Below, piece after piece: positions 52,489 to 59,260 of a stretch of DNA of 59,260 bases. The position numbers and the translations under genes are program-made. Numbering within the stretch: position 1 is the stretch's first letter; each line of letters begins with the position of its first letter. Under the pieces are notes generated by a model. It saw only the letters and a list, made by a program, of their open reading frames with translations. It ran no database searches and was not told the DNA's origin. The stretch comes from CAZSBB01 sp964605235 (lineage in GTDB: Bacteria; Planctomycetota; Phycisphaerae; Phycisphaerales; Phycisphaeraceae): positions 1-59,260 of the forward strand of contig CAZSBB010000039.1 in the NCBI GenBank assembly GCA_964605235.1. Direction: 5' to 3'.

Positions 52489-54699
52489 ATGGACTACGGC
52501 GACGACCGCAACGACCTGATCTTCACCATGCTGCGGGATGTCCATCGGTTCGCCGTGCCGCTCCCGGACCAGACACCCGGCGCCGGCGAAGTCGCGCTGC
52601 CGCCCGCCTGGCGCATCGACCATGATCCGCACTTCGCGGACCACGCGGTCGATCTGCGGCAGTTCCTGGGCGTCATGGGCATCAGCGCCGGCGACCAGGC
52701 CATCCTCGGCCTGCGCCGCGGCGGAACAGCGGGCGCGTTCACAGTCGACGTTCGCGACGATGCGATCGAGGTCACGGCGCCCGACGTGACCCTGATGTGG
52801 CGGGCGGTGGCGTGGATCGAGCGAACCATGGCCAGTCGGCATGCCGCCATGCTGCCCCGCGGTCGACGCGAGATTCGCCCGCGTTTCCGCCGCCGGATCA
52901 CCACCAGCATGTTCGCCCATGGCTTGGAGCATCCCGGGGATCCGTTGGCGTACCACGACGACTACCTCCGCGCCATGGCCCACCACGGCTACAGCAGCCT
53001 GTTCCTCTACCTCAACCTCTGGCCCCTGGTGCAAAGCACCTGCGTGCCCCAGTTCGACGCCCCGGATGCCGCAACGCGTCGGCAGGAACTGGCGAGCCTG
53101 GCGCGGCGGGCAGCGCGGTTCGGTCTGGACCTGGTTCTGCTCATCGCCGCCCCCCGGCACGATGCCGATCATCCCGCTTTCCTGGCGCACCCCAACCTCC
53201 GCGGCGGAATCGTCATGCGTCCGGAAGGACATTGCCTGTGCACCAGCGAGCCACTCACCCATGACTTCTACGCCGAGCAATTCGCCGGTCTGTGCCGCGC
53301 TGTCCCCGGCCTGGGCGCTCTGGCGTTCCTCATTGGCGGCGAAGGATTCCTGCACTGTTACACCCGCCCCGTGCCGCGCACCGAGCACGTCACCAACTGC
53401 CCCCGCTGCGGGCAGCGCTCGCCTGCCCAGGTGCTCACGCCCCTGCTCAACCGCATCACCGCCGGCGTCCGTGACGCGTCACCTGCCACCCGCGTCATCT
53501 TCTGGCCTTACGCCAGCCACATCTGGACTCACCACAGCGATCTGGACTACGACTGGGCCCAGGACAAGGCCATCGTCGCCAATCTCGACCCCCGGGCCTC
53601 CTGGCTGTGCGAGATCGAACTGCACCAGCCCTTCGAGGTCGAAGGCATCGGCAGACTCACCGTTACCGACTATGCCCTGCATATCCCCGGACCATCGACC
53701 CGCCTGCGAACCATGCAGCCGCTGCTCAGTGAGGCGGGGATCGAGATGGTGGTCAAGACCGAGTGCAACCTGGACGCCTCGTTCCACAGCGTGGCGTACA
53801 TACCAGCCCTGCAACGCTGGATGGCAAGACATCGCGCCATCGCCGCGACCGACGCGGGCGTGGTCTGGGAAACCTGGCGACTGAACGGGTACTGGGACTC
53901 GCCGAGCATCGATGCGGCATTCTGGCTGGATCTGGAGCCGCAGCTCAGTGACGAGCAGATCCTCCGTCGCATTGCCAGCCGCATCTACGGCCCGGCGGCG
54001 TGCGATCGCGTGCTACAGGCCTGGACGCTGGTCAGCGACGCCTGGTGCACGGTGTACCGCAACTACGGCACTTACTGGTGGGGGCCGCTGGTCATCGGCC
54101 CGGCTCACCTGTTCGACTGTGGGGAAGCGATCTTCTTCCCCTGGACCTACAGCGAAGGCTTCTTCGAGGTTCCTGCCGGCCTGCGGGAAACCGAAAAGCC
54201 CGAGGTGCTGGCGGACCCCCGGCGGCGGACGCCTCGGTTCGCCACTTCGCCCCTGGGGCATGTGCCGCAGCGTTTGCGCGACCTTGGTCGGGCGGCGAAG
54301 CTGTGCGATGAGGCGGCAGGCCTGCTGGAGGCGGTGTTGGCACAGGTCCCCACGCCACTGCACCACCGGGCCCGCGCGGATGCCGACAACGCCCTGATGT
54401 GCTGGATCTTCCTGGAGGCTGACGTGGCGTTTCACCGGTTCATCCAGTGTCGCGACGAAGCTCGCCTGCTTGGCAAACTGGACCCCCGCCGTCGTGAACT
54501 GGCGCTGCAGGCGGCTGGCATCGTGGCGGCGGACCTGCAGCGCGCCCGGCTGACACTGCCGATCCTGCAGCGGACCCCGATGCTCGGCTGGGGTTGGACT
54601 TTCGGCGTCCGCTTCACGGCTTCCATGGTCCAGGAGAAAATTCGCCGCACCGAAACCCTGCTGGCGCGACTTCAGCAGGGCCAGTGGGTGACTTCCTGA
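52489..54699 (+). CDS. Glycoside-hydrolase-like protein with GH20b-type N-terminal domain
   Basis: A 736-residue cytoplasmic protein. Residues about 45-120 resemble the alpha/beta domain that precedes catalytic barrels in GH20, GH84 and alpha-glucuronidases (FTVDVRDDAIEVTAPDVTLMW, AVAWIERTMASRH). A TIM-barrel-like region follows (YLRAMAHHGYSSLFLYLNLW, LGALAFLIGGEGFLHCYTR, RVIFWPYASHIW, MVVKTECNLDASFHS) and a helical C-terminal domain. A NCPRC pair near residue 305 may bind zinc. Several acidic residues (GGEG, KTEC) are candidate catalysts. No exact family is recognised. It is the last intact gene of the AraC-led operon, 6 bp after the beta-helix gene. Confidence 0.6.
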   Translation: MDYGDDRNDLIFTMLRDVHRFAVPLPDQTPGAGEVALPPAWRIDHDPHFADHAVDLRQFLGVMGISAGDQAILGLRRGGTAGAFTVDVRDDAIEVTAPDVTLMWRAVAWIERTMASRHAAMLPRGRREIRPRFRRRITTSMFAHGLEHPGDPLAYHDDYLRAMAHHGYSSLFLYLNLWPLVQSTCVPQFDAPDAATRRQELASLARRAARFGLDLVLLIAAPRHDADHPAFLAHPNLRGGIVMRPEGHCLCTSEPLTHDFYAEQFAGLCRAVPGLGALAFLIGGEGFLHCYTRPVPRTEHVTNCPRCGQRSPAQVLTPLLNRITAGVRDASPATRVIFWPYASHIWTHHSDLDYDWAQDKAIVANLDPRASWLCEIELHQPFEVEGIGRLTVTDYALHIPGPSTRLRTMQPLLSEAGIEMVVKTECNLDASFHSVAYIPALQRWMARHRAIAATDAGVVWETWRLNGYWDSPSIDAAFWLDLEPQLSDEQILRRIASRIYGPAACDRVLQAWTLVSDAWCTVYRNYGTYWWGPLVIGPAHLFDCGEAIFFPWTYSEGFFEVPAGLRETEKPEVLADPRRRTPRFATSPLGHVPQRLRDLGRAAKLCDEAAGLLEAVLAQVPTPLHHRARADADNALMCWIFLEADVAFHRFIQCRDEARLLGKLDPRRRELALQAAGIVAADLQRARLTLPILQRTPMLGWGWTFGVRFTASMVQEKIRRTETLLARLQQGQWVTS

Positions 54700-54702
54700 C
54701 CC

Positions 54703-55200
54703 ATGAGCCCCATGAACAGCAATTTCTCGTTCGACTTCGGCAATCAAGTGGTCCGCGTCGGCGCCGGCGGCTGTCGTTCCTGATCTACACCGACGAGCCG
54801 TGGACGCGCAGGATCCCGCCACGTTGACGATCACGCCGGCGGGCGACCGCATTGCCGTCGCCGCCGCCGCTTTCGCCCTCGCCGGCCAACAGCAGCGCCA
54901 ACCGGTTCCTTCCGGGCCGAGGCGAAACTGGCGGAGGGCGGCTTCGACATCCGGATTCACGCGGCGATGCCGGGTCGCATCAATGGCGCGGCCATTCTGC
55001 TGCGGCCTCAGCCGATGACGGAGCTTGCCGGCCGGGACTATGCCTGGACGCCTGCCGCCTCGGGCCTGACGATCCTCCGCTATCCCTCCGCGGCCATGCG
55101 GGTGCCGGTCTTCCCGCTACGACATCCTGATGGCTGCTGCACCACGATCGCGAGCCTGGACACTGATCTGCGAAGCAAGATCGCGGCGGTGGTGAACCGA
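54703..55200 (+). pseudogene. Frameshifted and truncated last gene of the operon
   Basis: Starts 3 bp after the previous stop with MSPMNSNFSFDFGNQVVRVG and then breaks. Coding continuity can be followed through three frame changes: FLIYTDEPWT near 54,777, DPATLTITPAGDRIAVAAA near 54,810 and RAEAKLAEGGFDIRIHAAMP onward near 54,910, reaching about 55,200. The CRISPR trailer follows at 55,221 with no stop, so the 3' end is missing. The reconstructed protein looks like a beta-sandwich. Either the gene has decayed, or sequence quality is low just here; the intact genes before it argue for decay. Confidence 0.55.
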
Positions 55201-55220
55201 CCATCCCGCCGGTGCGGCGT

Positions 55221-58200
55221 GTATCAATCCACGCCCCCGTGATGGGGGCGACGACTTGTCAATTTCGTCGATCTTCAGGGTCGAAAGTTTCAATCCACGC
55301 CCCCGTGATGGGGGCGACAGGGCGATTCATCCTGGGCGAGTGGGATTCCGTGGTTTCAATCCACGCCCCCGTGATGGGGGCGACGCTGCGCCCGCAGCCG
55401 GCGCTGCATCGTGGCGTTGTTTCAATCCACGCCCCCGTGATGGGGGCGACGGCCGGGTCGCCGCCGTGGCGGCCCTTGAGCCTGTTTCAATCCACGCCCC
55501 CGTGATGGGGGCGACCCGGCAACGCCAGCGGCGGCGAATTGCTGGGCCTGTTTCAATCCACGCCCCCGTGATGGGGGCGACACGCTATCGGTCTGTTCAC
55601 GTTTCCGATTTACGGAGTTTCAATCCACGCCCCCGTGATGGGGGCGACGGGTTTCGACCCAATCCATCGCCGCGATCATGCAGGTTTCAATCCACGCCCC
55701 CGTGATGGGGGCGACGTACGAAGTCGATACGAAAGTGGTACGACGCAAAGTTTCAATCCACGCCCCCGTGATGGGGGCGACCAGCCGCTCGGCTTCGATG
55801 TCTTGATTTGTGAGCCAGTTTCAATCCACGCCCCCGTGATGGGGGCGACCCGGCGCTCTGGACGCACTGGCGACGAAGCTGCGCGTTTCAATCCACGCCC
55901 CCGTGATGGGGGCGACGGCCTGGACCTGGGCCTGCTCACCACCCACCTGGTTTCAATCCACGCCCCCGTGATGGGGGCGACCAGGATCGATCCCTTCGTC
56001 CTCGAATGCGTTGTTGTTTCAATCCACGCCCCCGTGATGGGGGCGACCGAGCACGACCGGTCGGGCGTGCGGGCTTTGCTGGTTTCAATCCACGCCCCCG
56101 TGATGGGGGCGACGATGGCGTCCAGATCACTGCCGGGGGTGGGGTTTGTTTCAATCCACGCCCCCGTGATGGGGGCGACCCTATGATATGGCGACACATC
56201 AGTATGTATCACTGTTTCAATCCACGCCCCCGTGATGGGGGCGACGACGGCGCTGCCGCGGGTGCCCTGCTGGCGCAGATTGTTTCAATCCACGCCCCCG
56301 TGATGGGGGCGACCGCCACCGACGCCACGCTCTTTGGCGACCAGGAAGTTTCAATCCACGCCCCCGTGATGGGGGCGACGTGGCGCATGAGCAGCACGCG
56401 CACCGACATCCTGTTTCAATCCACGCCCCCGTGATGGGGGCGACATCCACCAGCGTGATGCCGCCTGGCAGCATGTTGTTTCAATCCACGCCCCCGTGAT
56501 GGGGGCGACTCGCCGCTCTCGACCAGCTCATCGTCGGTGGTGCTGTTTCAATCCACGCCCCCGTGATGGGGGCGACACGTCGATGTATTCAACGGCGGAT
56601 GTCGTGGCCTGTTTCAATCCACGCCCCCGTGATGGGGGCGACGAGTTGGCAAATCGGGTCAATCAAGTTGCAGGCAGTTTCAATCCACGCCCCCGTGATG
56701 GGGGCGACGCGAGGCTTCAACGCCCATTTTGCCCCAGACGCAGTTTCAATCCACGCCCCCGTGATGGGGGCGACGTGGGATTGCCTGAGCCGCATTGACG
56801 TTGCTGTCGTTTCAATCCACGCCCCCGTGATGGGGGCGACCTCCGCGTACCGCGATCTGTGGCAGTGGCGATCAAGTTTCAATCCACGCCCCCGTGATGG
56901 GGGCGACCTGGTCCACGCCCTGCTGATGCATGGCGGCGGCGATGTTTCAATCCACGCCCCCGTGATGGGGGCGACCCCACGCGGTCACATCGTCATGGGC
57001 GCAGAGGACGTTTCAATCCACGCCCCCGTGATGGGGGCGACCCCCGCCCCCGGAATCTTGACCCCGCATCCCCACGTGTTTCAATCCACGCCCCCGTGAT
57101 GGGGGCGACTACCGAGGCTATCACCGATCACGAGCCGATCCAGTTTCAATCCACGCCCCCGTGATGGGGGCGACTCGGTCGTGGCGCCGGGTACAGCTTT
57201 GATTCGGTGTTTCAATCCACGCCCCCGTGATGGGGGCGACCGCCCGACTGCAGCGAGTACGCGCTGATGCGCGAGTTTCAATCCACGCCCCCGTGATGGG
57301 GGCGACCAGATGCAAAATCGACCGTTACGCTGGCCGACTTGTTTCAATCCACGCCCCCGTGATGGGGGCGACCACACGCCCCGGATCGCCGCGATCGCCC
57401 ATGCGCGTGTTTCAATCCACGCCCCCGTGATGGGGGCGACTCCCTCACCGTTTCCAGCATGAACAGAGCAGCCCTGTTTCAATCCACGCCCCCGTGATGG
57501 GGGCGACGATCCGCACCGGACGGCTGGACCCCAAGAAGCTGCAGTTTCAATCCACGCCCCCGTGATGGGGGCGACAAGATGAGGTAAACGTTGGCAAGGC
57601 TATACAGGTGGTTTCAATCCACGCCCCCGTGATGGGGGCGACCCGGGGCATCGGATGCTCAATACGGACGGCAACTGTTTCAATCCACGCCCCCGTGATG
57701 GGGGCGACGCGCTCAATGTGCCGGTGTCGGCGCTTCCGGGGGTGTTTCAATCCACGCCCCCGTGATGGGGGCGACCGGGCATGTTCGATTTGCGCGTCCA
57801 GTTGCCAGAGGTTTCAATCCACGCCCCCGTGATGGGGGCGACTGGCGGCGGCGGTGGTCGGCATCTTGTGGCTGTGGTTTCAATCCACGCCCCCGTGATG
57901 GGGGCGACGTCGTCATTCGCAGGGGCCGCAAGTCATGATTTACGTTTCAATCCACGCCCCCGTGATGGGGGCGACCAGCTTTGCCGACTTCCACCGCCAC
58001 CGCTCCACCGTTTCAATCCACGCCCCCGTGATGGGGGCGACATCGCTACGCCAAGCATGAATGACATGATCGAAGTTTCAATCCACGCCCCCGTGATGGG
58101 GGCGACCCGGGGCATCGGATGCTCAATACGGACGGCAACTGTTTCAATCCACGCCCCCGTGATGGGGGCGACAGGGCAGGAAAACTACGCGATGGCGCAA

Positions 58201-59260
58201 ACGACGTTTCAATCCACGCCCCCGTGATGGGGGCGACCCGGCGAGTGATCGTAAGTAATTGCCCTGCCAAGTTTCAATCCACGCCCCCGTGATGGGGGCG
58301 ACGTCCATCGGTTCGTACCTCCTGAAATCGGAGAATGTTTCAATCCACGCCCCCGTGATGGGGGCGACGTCGGCGAGTCGTATGTGCGCATCGGCGTTTC
58401 GAGAATGTTTCAATCCACGCCCCCGTGATGGGGGCGACCGGGTTGCCCCACTTGCCGGGCCTGCACACCTTGTTTCAATCCACGCCCCCGTGATGGGGGC
58501 GACGCCGATGCGGACCTCGAGGCCGGATCGGAGCATGTTTCAATCCACGCCCCCGTGATGGGGGCGACGCAGCAAAGCGCGAGATAGCCGAGATATCAAG
58601 ACCGTTTCAATCCACGCCCCCGTGATGGGGGCGACAGACCGCCCCGTCCTGCCACCTGCGAAACGTTTAGTTTCAATCCACGCCCCCGTGATGGGGGCGA
58701 CACCGAAGCGCGGGGCGCAAGCGAAGGAGGTCGGCATGTTTCAATCCACGCCCCCGTGATGGGGGCGACAAGCGTCAACGCAGCCAGCGGCAACAGCACG
58801 TTGTTTCAATCCACGCCCCCGTGATGGGGGCGACGACCGCAACCAGTGCGGCGACGGTGGCGAACGTGTTTCAATCCACGCCCCCGTGATGGGGGCGACA
58901 CCGCGTCCCGCCAAGCCTTGGTCTGGTTGTTCCAGTTTCAATCCACGCCCCCGTGATGGGGGCGACGGGACCAGCGCGGCAACCTCGCGCAGCTTGAGGT
59001 TGTTTCAATCCACGCCCCCGTGATGGGGGCGACCAACTTGTTCACATCGGCACGGTGAATCTCGCCGGGTTGTTTCAATCCACGCCCCCGTGATGGGGGC
59101 GACGTGACCGCACGCCGGCGGAGATCGATCTTTTCGACGTTTCAATCCACGCCCCCGTGATGGGGGCGACGCGGATGCAGCGGGCGGGCTTGCCGGTGGA
59201 CAGCATGTTTCAATCCACGCCCCCGTGATGGGGGCGACGCCGGCAGCAGCCGGGCGTCGA
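55221..59260 (-). CRISPR. Large CRISPR array, type I-C-like repeat, 61 repeats in window
   Basis: The repeat is 32 bp, beginning GTTTCAATCC on the plus strand, with a 7-bp stem CGCCCCC/GGGGGCG around GTGAT and ending in GCGAC. I count 61 repeats (the first at 55,221, the last at 59,207-59,238) and 60 complete spacers of 33-38 nt, mostly 34-35, plus a partial spacer at the edge. On the minus strand the repeat reads GTCGCCCCC... to ...GGATTGAAAC, the type I-C form, giving a crRNA 5' handle ATTGAAAC. Only the leftmost repeat differs (GTATCAATCC), marking that end as the trailer. The leader and cas genes should lie right of the window. One spacer occurs twice (57,643 and 58,107). Confidence 0.97.

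Noticed and set aside
55212..58941. Many open reading frames across the CRISPR array with repeated HAPVMGAT, NPRPRDGGD, APITGAWIET or SPPSRGRGLK segments
   Set aside because: They are translations of the CRISPR repeat in different frames on both strands, not proteins.

Overview
The window looks like a high-GC metagenome-type contig from a didermic bacterium, most likely Planctomycetota (Phycisphaerae-like); Lentisphaerae or Verrucomicrobia are not excluded. The assignment is inference. It rests on three PhyH-type dioxygenases paired with AraC regulators, DUF4159, DUF58 and DUF4886 proteins, a planctomycete-style pseudopilin, BamD- and LptE-like outer-membrane assembly proteins, and intergenic palindromic repeats. 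The first 53 bases are pure G and are probably a sequencing or assembly artefact.

Left part (0-9 kb): a PhyH/AraC divergent pair, a LexA/CI-type autocleavable repressor facing a small AT-hook-like gene across an unusually AT-rich control region, and a four-gene operon for nonulosonate (sialic-acid-like) flagellin glycosylation. That operon runs maf (DUF115), a nucleotidyltransferase/degenerate radical-SAM protein, neuA-like and neuC-like, with no neuB in view. Middle part (9-41 kb): mostly housekeeping and envelope genes, namely ilvB with a long leader, a RAYT transposase between two copies of its REP, a DnaK paralogue, ispE, DUF58, a PMT-type membrane protein, DUF4159, a flavin reductase/siroheme-decarboxylase-like pair, a PfkB kinase, ndk, a thioredoxin lipoprotein, ftsH, bamD/lptE, polysaccharide-active enzymes (deacetylase, six-hairpin protein, GH10 xylanase), SUI1 and DUF4886. 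Several families of 80-125 bp palindromic repeats lie between these genes, and one sits in frame inside the lptE-like gene. At least six genes have a TANNAT box 6-7 nt before the start codon, which suggests leaderless mRNAs.

Right part (41.6-59.3 kb): at 41,635-41,681 there is only the 3' half of a tRNA-Ala(CGC) with its terminator, the usual scar of an integrated element. Beyond it lie a truncated gene, a carbohydrate-degrading operon on the minus strand (alpha/beta hydrolase, PL26/YetA-like lyase) with a pseudopilin, and an AraC-led plus-strand operon with start/stop overlaps. That operon encodes a class III aminotransferase, an amidohydrolase, an amidohydrolase pseudoenzyme, a beta-helix protein and a glycoside-hydrolase-like protein. 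Its last gene is frameshifted and cut off by the trailer end of a large CRISPR array: 61 repeats of 32 bp and 60 complete spacers in the window, continuing off the right edge. The repeat resembles type I-C and is transcribed on the minus strand, so the leader and any cas genes should lie to the right of the window.
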